Shown: positions 52,641 through 63,134, numbered from the stretch's first letter. The stretch is 64,000 nucleotides of DNA from Mucilaginibacter sp. Bleaf8 (GCF_018390515.1 NZ_JAHBBK010000002.1:353743-417742); one strand, 5' to 3'. A program made the numbers and translations. The notes: generated by a model not told the origin, from the sequence alone.

Positions 52641-55600
52641 ATGGCAAACAAAAAGAAAAGCTTCAACCTGATTGAGCTCTCCATGCGCTATCGTAATGTT
52701 TCATTTACCATAGCAGCCATGCTGGTACTGGTGGGTGTCTACTCGTTGCTGGGCATGTCACGTAGTGAAAACCCGGAATTTACCATCAGGCAAGCATTAG
52801 TATATGCTGTTTACCCTGGCGCCAGCGAAAAGCAGGTCGAAAACGAGGTAACCAAGCCTATGGAGCAGTACCTGTTCTCGTTCAAAGAGGTACGTAAAGA
52901 AAAAACGTATTCAACTACTAAAGAAGGTGTTGTTTACATCAACCTGGAACTAAACGAGTGGGTAAAGGATGCCGACCGGGTTTGGTCCACTATACAGCAC
53001 GGGCTCAATAGTTTCAAGGCGCAAAACCTGCCGCAAAATGTACAAGGTCCTTTGGTGAACAGCAACTTTGGCGAAACTGTTGCATTGCTGATTGCGGTAT
53101 CGTCACCTCAGCGTAGCTACCAAGATTTGGATAAACTACTGGATAGGGTAGAAGATAATGTAAAAGTAAACAAGAAAGTATCGCGCATTACCCGCGTAGG
53201 GGGCTTACCCGAGCAGGTGCTGGTACAGGTGGATGATGATAAGTTGAGCCAGTATGGTATCGATTTTAACCGTGTTGCCGATGTGCTGAAAAATCAGAAC
53301 CAAACCACCGGAGGCGGCGAGGTGAAATTGCCGCAAAGCAACGTGCCAATATTTGGTAATAACCAGTTCAGGAGCATTGCCGATATAGAAGATCAGATTA
53401 TATACACCGATTCATCTGCCAATATTGTTCGCTTGCGCGATGTTGCCAACATTAAACGTACTTACGAGGATACCACACAGATGATTGAGATGGGCGGCCA
53501 GCCTGTGATGATGCTCAGCGTGGAAATGCAGAAGGGCAACAACATGACGGAGTTTGGCAAAGAGATAGACAAGCAGTTGGCCCTGGCCAAAAAGCAATTG
53601 CCGCCCGATGTTAAGGTAGATACGATTGTAAATCAGCCCGAGGTAGTAGCCGAAAGTATTAAGCACTTTCTGGTAGAATTTGCCATTGCCATAGGATCCG
53701 TAATTGTTGTGGTGATACTGCTACTGCCGTTCCGCATTGCGCTAATTTCGGCTATTGCCTGTCCGCTATCTATCATGATTACGTTTGCCATCAGCAACAT
53801 GATTGGTCTGCAACTGCATCAGGTAACCTTAGCCGGTTTAATTGTGGTGCTTGGTATGGTGGTTGATGATGCCATTGTGGTGGTAGATAACTACGTAGAG
53901 CGTTTAGATCACGGCACCAAACCTTGGGAAGCGGCCTGGAAAAGCGCTACTCAGTTATTTATTCCCGTACTTACGGCTACCATATCCATCATTTTTGCAT
54001 TTGCACCGTTGGCTATGTTCTTGCCTGGTCAGCAAAAAGAGTTTGCCGGTTCGCTGCCGGTTATTGTAGGTATAGCATTAAGCACCTCCTTTGTGGTATC
54101 CATGCTTATTGTGCCCGCCATTGCCTTTTTAACTATTAAAAAGGGATTGAAGCAGGATGAGGAAAAGGAAGGTAACGAGCACAAAAAATCAATTCTTGAC
54201 CGTGTGCAGGAAAAGTATGACAAGGCAGTTGAATGGGCATTTGCACATAGTACCCTGATTGTATGGATTGGTGTAGCTTCTGTATTTTTAGGTGGGTTTT
54301 TGATGACCAAAGTAAAACAACAGTTTCTATCCAACGCCGAACGTAACCAGTTTAACCTGGAACTGTGGTTGCCGCCAGGCACACCATATAAGGAAACCGA
54401 AGCGGCTGTTAGAAAGGTGGAGGCTGCCATCAAAGGCGATAAGCGCATTACCCGTGTAGCCAGCTTTATCGGCACCAGTTCGCCAAGGTTTTATGTGACT
54501 TATGCGCCCGAAAATCCGCGCGAGAACTATGCACAGATTTTTATCAATACTACCGATAATGAGGCTACAGACGAACTATCTGCCGAGTATATCGAAAAGT
54601 TTCACAACTATTTACCCGAAGGATTTGTGCGTGTGCACAGGTTATCTTTCCTGAACGCTAAAGCACCGCTTGAAATTCGTGTTATCAGCGAAAACTTTGA
54701 CGATCTGCGCAAAGTGGGCGATTCTGTAAAAACGATGGTAAGTCAGCTAAAAGGAACCAACTGGGTACGGGATGATTTTGAAGAGGATTATGTAGCTGTT
54801 GGCGGCCATGTACAGCAAGATAAAGCACGTCGGTTAGGCCTTACCAATAGCCAGATTACGCAAACACTGGGCGGCGGTTTGCAGGGCGTGCCGGTGTCCA
54901 CCTTATACGAGGGCAAAACGCCGATATCTATTGTGTTGCGCTATGACGAAAAGTACCGGAAAAGTTTTGACCGGTTGCGTGGTGTGCACATCACCAACCA
55001 GCAGGGCAAAAAGATACAGCTGCGCGATGTGGCCGACTTTACACCCGAGTGGCACATGGGCAATATTATGCACCGCAATGGTTTGCGTATGCTCACTGTA
55101 ATGTCCGAAGCGCAAAATGGCGTAGTTGCTGCCGATATGCTAAAACAGATCAAACCCAGGATTGAAAAAATGCATTTGCCGTACGGCGTGCGCATCCAGT
55201 ATGGCGGCGATCAGGAAGCAACCGAAGAAAACGTTCCGGGGTTATCCATGGCATTGCTGGCCAGTATCATTCTCATCTTTTTAACGATGCTAATCCAGTT
55301 CCGTAGCCTTAAAAAAACATTCATTATCCTGTGCACCTTCCCACTTAGTTTGCTGGGTGCATCAATTGGTTTGCTGGTAACGGGCAATGCTTTCAGCTTT
55401 ACGGCATTTATGGGTATTATCAGTTTAATTGGTATTGTGGTTCGTAACGGTATCATCCTGGTTGATTTTGCCGACGAGATGGGGCGCGATGAAGGGCTGG
55501 ATATTCGCGAATCGGCAATGCACGCAGCTAAGCGACGTATGCGCCCTATCTTTTTAACAACTGCGGCCGCTGCTGTAGGGGTAACGCCTATGGTTGTTGG

Positions 55601-55784
55601 CGGCTCGCCATTGTGGGGGCCATTAGGTAGCGTACTGGCTTTTGGCTTGATCGTGTCCATGTTCTTTACCTTATTCATCATCCCGATATTGTACTTTAAA
55701 TGGATTAAGCCGGAAAAAGATAAGCCCGAAGAGCACGATGAAGATGAACAAGTGGAAGTTGCCCAAGCAGATCCTGCTATATAA
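52641..55784 (+). CDS. RND-family efflux pump (HAE1 type)
   Basis: A 1047-residue inner-membrane proton-driven exporter. First helix near residues 20-40; large porter loops after helices 1 and 7; the helix-4 acidic relay is visible in LGMVVDDAIVVVDNYVERLD; the second half has FSFTAFMGIISLIGIVVRNGIILVDFAD. Length and order match the hydrophobe/amphiphile exporter group. With the adaptor and TolC it forms a tripartite pump for drugs or other small molecules; specificity is not readable. Confidence 0.94.
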   Translation: MANKKKSFNLIELSMRYRNVSFTIAAMLVLVGVYSLLGMSRSENPEFTIRQALVYAVYPGASEKQVENEVTKPMEQYLFSFKEVRKEKTYSTTKEGVVYINLELNEWVKDADRVWSTIQHGLNSFKAQNLPQNVQGPLVNSNFGETVALLIAVSSPQRSYQDLDKLLDRVEDNVKVNKKVSRITRVGGLPEQVLVQVDDDKLSQYGIDFNRVADVLKNQNQTTGGGEVKLPQSNVPIFGNNQFRSIADIEDQIIYTDSSANIVRLRDVANIKRTYEDTTQMIEMGGQPVMMLSVEMQKGNNMTEFGKEIDKQLALAKKQLPPDVKVDTIVNQPEVVAESIKHFLVEFAIAIGSVIVVVILLLPFRIALISAIACPLSIMITFAISNMIGLQLHQVTLAGLIVVLGMVVDDAIVVVDNYVERLDHGTKPWEAAWKSATQLFIPVLTATISIIFAFAPLAMFLPGQQKEFAGSLPVIVGIALSTSFVVSMLIVPAIAFLTIKKGLKQDEEKEGNEHKKSILDRVQEKYDKAVEWAFAHSTLIVWIGVASVFLGGFLMTKVKQQFLSNAERNQFNLELWLPPGTPYKETEAAVRKVEAAIKGDKRITRVASFIGTSSPRFYVTYAPENPRENYAQIFINTTDNEATDELSAEYIEKFHNYLPEGFVRVHRLSFLNAKAPLEIRVISENFDDLRKVGDSVKTMVSQLKGTNWVRDDFEEDYVAVGGHVQQDKARRLGLTNSQITQTLGGGLQGVPVSTLYEGKTPISIVLRYDEKYRKSFDRLRGVHITNQQGKKIQLRDVADFTPEWHMGNIMHRNGLRMLTVMSEAQNGVVAADMLKQIKPRIEKMHLPYGVRIQYGGDQEATEENVPGLSMALLASIILIFLTMLIQFRSLKKTFIILCTFPLSLLGASIGLLVTGNAFSFTAFMGIISLIGIVVRNGIILVDFADEMGRDEGLDIRESAMHAAKRRMRPIFLTTAAAAVGVTPMVVGGSPLWGPLGSVLAFGLIVSMFFTLFIIPILYFKWIKPEKDKPEEHDEDEQVEVAQADPAI

Positions 55785-55802
55785 CCTTATTCAATAAACC
55801 CT

Positions 55803-57143
55803 ATGCATCTCAATAAAAAACTATATATATACATTAAAACGCTTGGCGCAGTACTTTTTCTTGTCTGGCTAAGCCAGACGGCCCAGGCGCAAAAGCAATT
55901 CACCTTAGCGCAAAGCCGCGAAATGGCACTGCAGCAAAATAATCGCATCCGTATCATTAGCGATTCCATTGCGATAGCTAAGCTGGGCGTTGAGCGGGCC
56001 AAAACCAATGCCTTGCCTTCGGTTGATGCATCGGCCACTGGCCTGTATGTGGGTAAGCCGCTGAGCGATTACCTGCCTGAAAGAACTGCTTCTGTTACCG
56101 GCACGGTTACGCAGGTAATTTATGCCGGTGGTAAGGTACGCAACGGTGTTAAAGCCGCTCAGCTAAATGCCGAGGTACAGCAACTGCAACAAGTTCGCAG
56201 CCGCGCTGATGTGATTTTGAAAACCGATACTGCCTACTGGCAGGTAGTTTCGGCTAAAGAGCAGTTGGCTTTACTCAAAAAATCGCAACAATATTTAACT
56301 AATGCGCTTAAGGATGTAACCAATGCTTACGAGGCTGGCCTGAAATATAAAAATGATGTATTACAGGTGCAGGTACAGTATAACCAAAACGAGCTACAGT
56401 TGCTACGAGCCCAAAACGGACTAAAGCTGGCCAAACTTAACTTATTGCAGGTAACCGGTATGAGCATGAAATACCAGTTTGATGTATTGGATACTGTTCC
56501 TTATACCCCCGTTGCCCTGCCGCCCGATTCGGCTTTTGATGTGAATGTGGATAAGCGCCCCGAAGCGCAGCTATTGCAGCGCTCCGTTGATGCGGGTGAA
56601 CTGCAAACCCGCCTGGCAACAGCTAATATGCTGCCGCAAATTGCAGCTGTGGCTTATGGCTTTTATGCCAATTCAAGTACGCCGGGCGCGGTAAATTTGT
56701 TGGGATCATTTATTGGTAACGGCAATGTGCCTATCAGCGTAGGTTCCAACTCTACCAGTTGGTTAGCTATGTTAAGCGTGCGCGTGCCGGTGTTTCATTG
56801 GGGTAACTATCATAAAGCCGTTAAGCAGCAGCAAATCAGAACGCAGGCTCAACGCTATCAATTGCAGGATGGTCGCCAAAAATTGGTGCTGGATATTCGC
56901 CAAAAGTATAACAGCTTAACCGAAGCCGAAAAGAATGTGGCTTTATCCAATCTGTCGGTTCAGCAAGCCAGCGAGAACCTGCGTTTGGCTAATGATCGTT
57001 TAAAAGCAGGCACCATTACAGCTACGGACTGGCTACAGGCGCAAACCTTGTGGCAGCAAAGCAAAACACAAGCTATTACTGCCCGTGTCGATTACAATAT
57101 TTACACTACCCAGTTTAAAAAGGCGATAGGCGAATTAGAGTAG
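55803..57143 (+). CDS. TolC-family outer-membrane efflux protein
   Basis: A 446-residue outer-membrane channel. Signal peptide to AQAQ; two repeated OEP halves made of long helices, with LRAQNGLKLAKLNLLQVTG at the end of the first and LRLANDRLKAGTITATDWLQAQTLW at the second, the usual places. It lies 18 bases after the pump gene and is the last member of the RND operon; no terminator is obvious downstream. Confidence 0.92.
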   Translation: MHLNKKLYIYIKTLGAVLFLVWLSQTAQAQKQFTLAQSREMALQQNNRIRIISDSIAIAKLGVERAKTNALPSVDASATGLYVGKPLSDYLPERTASVTGTVTQVIYAGGKVRNGVKAAQLNAEVQQLQQVRSRADVILKTDTAYWQVVSAKEQLALLKKSQQYLTNALKDVTNAYEAGLKYKNDVLQVQVQYNQNELQLLRAQNGLKLAKLNLLQVTGMSMKYQFDVLDTVPYTPVALPPDSAFDVNVDKRPEAQLLQRSVDAGELQTRLATANMLPQIAAVAYGFYANSSTPGAVNLLGSFIGNGNVPISVGSNSTSWLAMLSVRVPVFHWGNYHKAVKQQQIRTQAQRYQLQDGRQKLVLDIRQKYNSLTEAEKNVALSNLSVQQASENLRLANDRLKAGTITATDWLQAQTLWQQSKTQAITARVDYNIYTTQFKKAIGELE

Positions 57144-57307
57144 TTAAGTCAGTTTTAACATTATTATACTACATGCATTGCTGCGAAAGTGAGTAATTAT
57201 TTTATGGTATTAAATAAGAATGAAATGGATTGTAAATAATCATTTACGTGCGTTCGTGTTTTGGGTTGCAACACTTATCTTCACGGTTCAATTAATAACG
57301 CTAACAG

Positions 57308-58336
57308 ATGCTTAATCGCCGTAAATTTTTATTGAACAGTACGCTGGCCGCTACCGGAGTGGCTTTACAATCTAAAGTTTTTGCAACACCGTTTCGTGAA
57401 GAAAAGATAGCCGGAAATTATCCGATTGTTATTTCAACCTGGGATTTTGGTGTGGCAGCCAACCAGGCAGCATGGAAAGTGCTTTCGTCAGGTGGGCGTG
57501 CTTTAGATGCTGTCGAAGCAGGTGCCCGTATACCTGAAGCCGATCCGAACAACCATAGTGTAGGTGCTGCCGGTTACCCTGACCGAGACGGCCACGTTAC
57601 GCTGGATGCATGCATTATGGACGAGAACGGCAACTGCGGCGGTGTAGCAGGTATGGAATATATTGATCACCCAATATCGGTAGCCCGGTTGGTGATGGAA
57701 AAAACACCGCACGTACTGCTGGTAGGCGATGGGGCAACGCAGTTTGCGGTGGCTAATGGCTTCAAAAAGAAACAACTGCTTAATGCCGAATCTGAAAAGG
57801 CATGGAAAGAATGGCTGAAAACTTCCAAATATCAGCCAGAAATGAATATCGAAAATAAACACTTTACCCCGGTGCCTAACAAAATGCCAGGTAACCAGTA
57901 TAATCACGACACCATCGGTATGCTGGCGCTGGATGCTGCCGGTAATATATCCGGGGCTTGTACCACTAGCGGCATGGCGTTCAAATTGCATGGCCGTGTA
58001 GGGGATAGCCCGATTATTGGTGCCGGTTTATTTGTGGATAACGAAGTGGGCGGCGCTACTTCAACAGGTGTAGGCGAAGAGGTGATTCGTAATGTGGGCA
58101 GCTTTCTGGTAGTGGAGCTGATGCGCCAGGGTTACAAACCCGAAGATGCGTGCCGCGAGGCCGTTAACCGTATTGTGAAAAAGAAGCCTGAGTTGGCTAA
58201 AACCCTGCAGGTTGGATTTCTAGCTATCAATAAAAAAGGGGAGTACGGCGCTTATGCACTGCAAAAGGGTTTTTCGTATGCCGTTTGCAATGCCGAAAAG
58301 CAGGATTTAATTATAAAAGGCAAGAGCATATTTTAA
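57308..58336 (+). CDS. Secreted glycosylasparaginase (N4-(beta-N-acetylglucosaminyl)-L-asparaginase)
   Basis: A 342-residue Ntn-hydrolase that cleaves the GlcNAc-Asn bond of N-linked glycopeptides. The precursor self-cleaves before the nucleophile, Thr202 in NHDTIGMLALD; GRVGDSPIIGAGLFVDNEVGG is the conserved substrate-binding region. The N-terminus (MLNRRKFLLNSTLAATG) has a twin-arginine-like RRKF motif and a hydrophobic stretch, so it is exported, possibly by Tat. The CutC gene follows 8 bases later, so the two share a transcript. Confidence 0.92.
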   Translation: MLNRRKFLLNSTLAATGVALQSKVFATPFREEKIAGNYPIVISTWDFGVAANQAAWKVLSSGGRALDAVEAGARIPEADPNNHSVGAAGYPDRDGHVTLDACIMDENGNCGGVAGMEYIDHPISVARLVMEKTPHVLLVGDGATQFAVANGFKKKQLLNAESEKAWKEWLKTSKYQPEMNIENKHFTPVPNKMPGNQYNHDTIGMLALDAAGNISGACTTSGMAFKLHGRVGDSPIIGAGLFVDNEVGGATSTGVGEEVIRNVGSFLVVELMRQGYKPEDACREAVNRIVKKKPELAKTLQVGFLAINKKGEYGAYALQKGFSYAVCNAEKQDLIIKGKSIF

Positions 58337-58344
58337 TCGCAGGT

Positions 58345-59079
58345 ATGATCAGGATAGAAATATGTGCCAATTCGGTAAGCTCTTCGCTGATAGCTCAGGA
58401 AGCCGGTGCCTACCGTATTGAGTTTTGTGATAATCTGAAAGAGGGCGGCACCACGCCATCTTACGGACAGATTGCCATTGCACGAAAACTATTGAATATC
58501 AAGCTTTATCCCATCATTCGTCCGCGTGGCGGCGATTTTCTGTATTCGGAATTGGAGCTTGCTATTATGAAAGCGGATATTGAGCATTGCCGCGAGTTGG
58601 GCTGCGACGGTGTGGTTTTCGGAATTTTAACAGCCGATGGCGATGTGGATAAAGAACGTTGTCTGGAACTCAAACATGCAGCCGGTAACATGGGACTCAC
58701 ATTTCACCGCGCGTTTGACCGCTGCCGGAATCCGTTCCAGGCTTTGGAGGATATTATTGCACTCGGCTTTGAGCGCATACTTAGCTCTGGACTGGAAGAA
58801 AATGCGCTGAAAGGCGCTCCGCTGATAGCTAAACTGGTTGACCAAGCCGCAGGCCGCATCAGCATTATGCCTGGCGCAGGTGTGCGCCCCGAGACTTTAA
58901 AAGAACTGATAGGTATTACCGGTGCAAATGAGTACCACACTACGGCTAAAGGCACTGTTGAAAGCGAAATGCACTTCCGCGATGTAAGAACAGGTAGCCC
59001 GCAGGAGGAGTTTGTTATCGAGCAAACTGATATTAATGTTGTAAAGAGTTTGGTACAGATTGCACAGAGCTTCAGTTAA
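58345..59079 (+). CDS. cutC: CutC-family protein
   Basis: A 244-residue TIM-barrel protein of the CutC family, named for copper homeostasis in E. coli, though a direct copper role is disputed. Landmarks: IEICANSVSSSLIAQEAGAYRIEFCDNL, the YPIIRPRGGDFLYS segment, CDGVVFGILTADGDVD, LTFHRAFDRC, and IMPGAGVRPE. The ATG at 58345, with an AGG 3 bases upstream, is preferred; the frame runs back into the asparaginase gene. Cytosolic. Confidence 0.92.
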   Translation: MIRIEICANSVSSSLIAQEAGAYRIEFCDNLKEGGTTPSYGQIAIARKLLNIKLYPIIRPRGGDFLYSELELAIMKADIEHCRELGCDGVVFGILTADGDVDKERCLELKHAAGNMGLTFHRAFDRCRNPFQALEDIIALGFERILSSGLEENALKGAPLIAKLVDQAAGRISIMPGAGVRPETLKELIGITGANEYHTTAKGTVESEMHFRDVRTGSPQEEFVIEQTDINVVKSLVQIAQSFS

Positions 59080-59083
59080 TAAC

Positions 59084-59126
59084 AAAAACAAGAAAGCCGG
59101 TTATTTTTAACCGGCTTTCTTGTTTT
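59084..59126. terminator. Bidirectional terminator between CutC and GH3 genes
   Basis: Perfect 19-bp arms, AAAACAAGAAAGCCGGTTA and its complement, around a 5-T loop, with A- and T-rich flanks. It can stop both convergent transcripts. Confidence 0.9.
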
Positions 59127-59144
59127 ATCAGGCTTTATCCTTGC

Positions 59145-61334
59145 TTAAGGAGAAACGTTAAATGAAGATTGCAGTTTAACGGAAGCAGAGTTATCGCCAA
59201 CTTGCAGCTGATAGGTACCTTTGTATAGTTGCCAGTTGTGCTTTTTTACATTCCATTTCTGTAATTCTTTTACCGGGATGGTAATGTTTACTACCTGTTC
59301 CTGTCCCTGTTGTACGGTTACGCGTTTAAAGCCTTTTAGTTCCTTAATCGGCATGCGTTCCAGATTGGGATATTGAATATAAGCCTGAACTACTTCGTCG
59401 CCGTTCATTTTGCCGGTGTTTTTTACGGTTACGGCAAAGGTGATACTATCCTTTGATGCGTAGCTTTTTTGCGGTTGAGTTTTCCAGCTGTAATCAAATG
59501 TAGTATAGCTCAAGCCAAAGCCAAACGGATACTGAACGGCTCCTTTAAAGTAGCGGTAAGTTCTTCCCTGCATAGAGTAGCTATGATATTCGGGCAAATC
59601 GTTGGTTGAGCGGTAAAATGTAAGCGGCAAGTGGCCCGATGGCGATACTTTACCTAAAAGCAGATCGGCAAACGCATTGCCACCCTGTTCGCCCGGATAC
59701 CAAGCCATTATAATAGCGTCGGCATAAGGCTCAATGGCTGCAATATCAACAGCGCTGCCACCGGTAATTACTGCAATAATTGGTTTATTAGGTACTCCTT
59801 TGCGCAGGGCTTTCATAAAAGCGATATTGCCTTCAGGTAAACTTAGGTTAGCTTTGTCGCCCCCGGTGGTAGATAAAAATGCATCCCCGGCTTCGCCTTC
59901 CAATACTGGCGACAGGCCAATTACAGCAACCGTAACATCAGCGTTGCCAGCACCCCAGATACCGCCAAAATGTGTCGTGTCGGTATAACTGGACCCCAGG
60001 TCGTATTCAGCACGGGTATCCAGGCCAACAGCGCCGGTAATGCCTTCTACAAAATCAACCATTTTGCTGTTTACACCATGATAGCTACCTGCCAGCACAT
60101 CTAACGAGGAGGCATTAGTGCCCAGCACCATTATACTGCTAAAATCAGTTTGTTTTAGCGGCAGCAGGTTGTTTTTGTTTTTAAGCAGTACCATGCTTTG
60201 TTGTGCAGCTTTTCGGGTTAAAGCTATATGACCTGCGTTATTTATACTATCGGCACCGTAGGAAAAGTATGGACTGTTCTTTGGATCGTCAAAAAAACCC
60301 AATTTGAACTCTGTTTTTAATACAGGTGCCAGAGCTTTGTTCAAATCTGCTTCGGTAATCAAACCCCGTTTAATGGCGGTTACTACATCATTCTGCAAAA
60401 TAGAGGAACAGTCCAAACTAATGCCGGCCTTTATAGCAGCGGCTGCAGTTTCAACACCGCTCTTTAATACTTTGTGGCGTAAAAATACGTCGTCTAATGC
60501 ACCACAATCCGTAACCACATGGCCTTTAAAGCGCCATTCTTTCATGAGTATGGCATTCAGGTAGGAACGGCTGGTTGAATTGGGTTCGCCGTTTACCCGG
60601 TTGTAGGCCGTCATTACGGATTCAACGTTGTTATCAACCAAAGCTTTGAAGGCGGGTAAGTAAGTTTCTCGCAGGTCTTTTTCATCTACAATGGCGTTAA
60701 ACTCATCGCGTGTGGCTTCGGGGCCACTATGGGCCACAAAGTGTTTAGCGGTGGCGCTGGTTTTTAAATGCAACGGATCGTTACCCTGCATACCCTTTAC
60801 ATAAGCTACGCCCATGTGTGCGGTCAGGTACGGATCTTCTCCATAAGTTTCCTGCCCGCGACCCCAGCGTGGATCACGGAACATATTAATATTGGGCGAC
60901 CAAAATGTTAGGCCCATGTATTGCAAATGGCGGTCTTTCTGTACCCCCAGGTTGTACTTTGCGCGGGCTTCGGTAGATATGGTGCTGGCAACTTGATGAA
61001 CCAAGTCTTCGTTAAATGTAGCGGCCAGTGCAATAGCCTGCGGAAATACGGTCGCTTGCCCGGCCCGGGCAACGCCATGTAAGCCCTCGTTCCACCAGTT
61101 GTAGGCCGGTATACCCAAGCGTGGCACTTCCTTGCTGCGGTAACCCATCAGCGAAGCTTTTTCTTCAAGAGTAAGAGTATTGATCAGAGACTGAACACGT
61201 TTATCCAAAGGTTGCTGCTCGTCTTTGTAAACCGGTTTACTTTGTGCAAAGCCTGAGTAACTAATAGCAGAAAGCGCAGCAGTAAGAATAGCCCGTTGCC
61301 CTGCTTTTTTAATAGATGGAGTAATAGAAGTCAT
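59145..61334 (-). CDS. GH3 beta-glucosidase/beta-xylosidase
   Basis: A 729-residue exported GH3 enzyme. Signal peptide to GFAQS; TIM-barrel with nucleophile Asp276 in VVTDCGALDD; alpha/beta sandwich domain; fibronectin III-like C-terminal domain (about 620-725, GDEVVQAYIQYP). AYNWWNEGLHGVARAG and SPNINMFRDPRWGRGQETYGEDPYL are the pattern of the xylosidase-like GH3 branch, so beta-xylosidase or beta-glucosidase are both reasonable. It is downstream of the second SusC/SusD pair but separated from it by a terminator and 178 bases. Confidence 0.9.
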   Translation of the reverse strand: MTSITPSIKKAGQRAILTAALSAISYSGFAQSKPVYKDEQQPLDKRVQSLINTLTLEEKASLMGYRSKEVPRLGIPAYNWWNEGLHGVARAGQATVFPQAIALAATFNEDLVHQVASTISTEARAKYNLGVQKDRHLQYMGLTFWSPNINMFRDPRWGRGQETYGEDPYLTAHMGVAYVKGMQGNDPLHLKTSATAKHFVAHSGPEATRDEFNAIVDEKDLRETYLPAFKALVDNNVESVMTAYNRVNGEPNSTSRSYLNAILMKEWRFKGHVVTDCGALDDVFLRHKVLKSGVETAAAAIKAGISLDCSSILQNDVVTAIKRGLITEADLNKALAPVLKTEFKLGFFDDPKNSPYFSYGADSINNAGHIALTRKAAQQSMVLLKNKNNLLPLKQTDFSSIMVLGTNASSLDVLAGSYHGVNSKMVDFVEGITGAVGLDTRAEYDLGSSYTDTTHFGGIWGAGNADVTVAVIGLSPVLEGEAGDAFLSTTGGDKANLSLPEGNIAFMKALRKGVPNKPIIAVITGGSAVDIAAIEPYADAIIMAWYPGEQGGNAFADLLLGKVSPSGHLPLTFYRSTNDLPEYHSYSMQGRTYRYFKGAVQYPFGFGLSYTTFDYSWKTQPQKSYASKDSITFAVTVKNTGKMNGDEVVQAYIQYPNLERMPIKELKGFKRVTVQQGQEQVVNITIPVKELQKWNVKKHNWQLYKGTYQLQVGDNSASVKLQSSFNVSP

Positions 61335-61463
61335 TATAAGTAAAAGTACATTTTAATTCGAATACTGCTGTTTTAAATCGATTGTTTTGCAGAGCTAATG
61401 CAATTTTAACTTAAAACCACGCATGTAACAGCAATTCAATAATAAGGCAGAATTTTGATGATA

Positions 61464-61495
61464 CAAAAAAGCCAGTCTGAATTTCAGACTGGCTT
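61464..61495 (-). terminator. Terminator after the second SusD gene
   Basis: Arms AAGCCAGTCTGA / TCAGACTGGCTT with a 3-base loop; on the minus strand a T-run follows. It lies 17 bases after the stop. Confidence 0.88.
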
Positions 61496-61512
61496 AAGTT
61501 GCTTCGGGGAGT

Positions 61513-63108
61513 TTAGTTTACATCCCAGAATATTTTGGTATTGCGGGTGTCTTTACCAGAAACAGCTTGGTAATTAGTACTGTTTCTGGTTTTTTCGCTT
61601 GTTGGATAAATTAAGCGAGTAGGAGGGGTTTGGTAACCGGACAAACCTGCGGCTGGGAAGGTAAGCTGCGGATAGTTGGTTCGGCGATATTCAGACCATG
61701 CCTCAATTGATTGCAAAAAGCCTAAATGTACCCATTTTTCGGTCCATACTTTCGCCAACTTTTCAGTACTACTACCAGTATAGGCAATAGTGCTGCTAGT
61801 AACAAAATCGTTAACAACGGTGCTTGCGGGTGCAGGTAAAACAGTTAGGCCTGTAGTGTTTAAGCTATTTAAGTAATAATAAAATGTTACTGATTGCTTA
61901 ACTGCAGTTTCATAAGCTGTTTTTGCATCGCCGCCCCAACGCTCAAAAGCTTCCGCTTTTAAGAAGTTAACCTCTGGAGCGGTAATTACTATACCTGGTA
62001 ATCCGGGGTTTTGAAGAAATGTTGCAGAATCCAATATAGCATAGTCTGGAAAGCTTGCTTCCTGCTCGTTTGACGTAAAAGTGATAGGCATAGCTCTGTA
62101 TTCTTTGTTAGGAACAAATACGTCTTTTTTGTCAATATTTACAGTTCTGCCGTATTTATCAAACATAACCGGAATCCGTGGGTCATTAGAAGGGAGCATC
62201 ACTTTATTTAATAAATAATCAGATGCATAATGGCTTGGTAATTCCGTTAGTGCAGAATTTAAAACTTCGATGTTTGTAGTTAATGGTTTTAATAACACAT
62301 CAGTTGTGGCTGGCGAGTAAGAGCTTCCGCCATCTATCAATGGATATTGTGCACTGTTATTAAGCATGTTTAACACAGCAGTTTTAGCTGTTGCTTCATT
62401 AACATTTGAAATGCGCATAAGTAGTCGCAGGCGTAATGAATTGGCATAACGTCTCCATTTATCCACATTGCCACTTAAAAGTATATCATACTTTGCAAAT
62501 GCAGGGCTTGTAGTTGCTTTACTGAAGTAGGTAGCAGCCGCATCTAAATCTGCGATGAATGAGGTATAAAGCTGAACCTGATCGTCAAACTTTGGATTCT
62601 TAATAATGTTGTTGGTTAACAGACTACCGGTTTCATTGTAGGGAATGTCACCCCACATATCAACCATCTTAGCGGCCTGTTCAATTAAAGCAACTTTAGC
62701 TGCCTGCATAAAAAGCTCGTTTGATGTTTGGTCTGCTGTTGAAGCTGAATTATTAACCACTTGCATAGCTCTGTATAATGCCATGCTGCCACTGCCGTTA
62801 CCACTTGGCGCGTAAAAATCTTCCCAGTAATTTTGGCTATAGCCATCACTTTGCTGGTATGCCGTATTACTGTTAGAAAAGAAAGCGGTTTGGCTATATA
62901 CGGCTGGTTGTTGCAGTAAAAACGTACGAACGTTCCAATAAGCCGGGCGCACCCGGTTATTGTTTAAAATAGCTGTAAAAAAACCGGGAATATTAGCGTC
63001 TGAAGTCTTTTCCGGATTGTTGTATTTCTCTTCGAGTTCTTTCTTGCAACCACTGATCGTTATAGTGACAGTAACCAAGACACTCATTATGATAAAAAGC
63101 TTTTTCAT
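61513..63108 (-). CDS. SusD/RagB-family lipoprotein (SusD-like_2 type)
   Basis: A 531-residue surface lipoprotein of the SusD-like_2 group (PF12771), which binds glycans or peptides for the adjacent SusC channel. Lipobox ISGC with Cys21; helical body with AKVALIEQAAKMVDMWGDIPYNE, NVDKWRRYANSLRLRLLMRISN and PEVNFLKAEAFERWGG as family landmarks. It lies 26 bases after the SusC stop. This type is more distant from the starch SusD than the one at 17.6-19.5 kb. Confidence 0.92.
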   Translation of the reverse strand: MKKLFIIMSVLVTVTITISGCKKELEEKYNNPEKTSDANIPGFFTAILNNNRVRPAYWNVRTFLLQQPAVYSQTAFFSNSNTAYQQSDGYSQNYWEDFYAPSGNGSGSMALYRAMQVVNNSASTADQTSNELFMQAAKVALIEQAAKMVDMWGDIPYNETGSLLTNNIIKNPKFDDQVQLYTSFIADLDAAATYFSKATTSPAFAKYDILLSGNVDKWRRYANSLRLRLLMRISNVNEATAKTAVLNMLNNSAQYPLIDGGSSYSPATTDVLLKPLTTNIEVLNSALTELPSHYASDYLLNKVMLPSNDPRIPVMFDKYGRTVNIDKKDVFVPNKEYRAMPITFTSNEQEASFPDYAILDSATFLQNPGLPGIVITAPEVNFLKAEAFERWGGDAKTAYETAVKQSVTFYYYLNSLNTTGLTVLPAPASTVVNDFVTSSTIAYTGSSTEKLAKVWTEKWVHLGFLQSIEAWSEYRRTNYPQLTFPAAGLSGYQTPPTRLIYPTSEKTRNSTNYQAVSGKDTRNTKIFWDVN

Positions 63109-63134
63109 CTTATAAGTTGATAAGTTTTTTTAAA

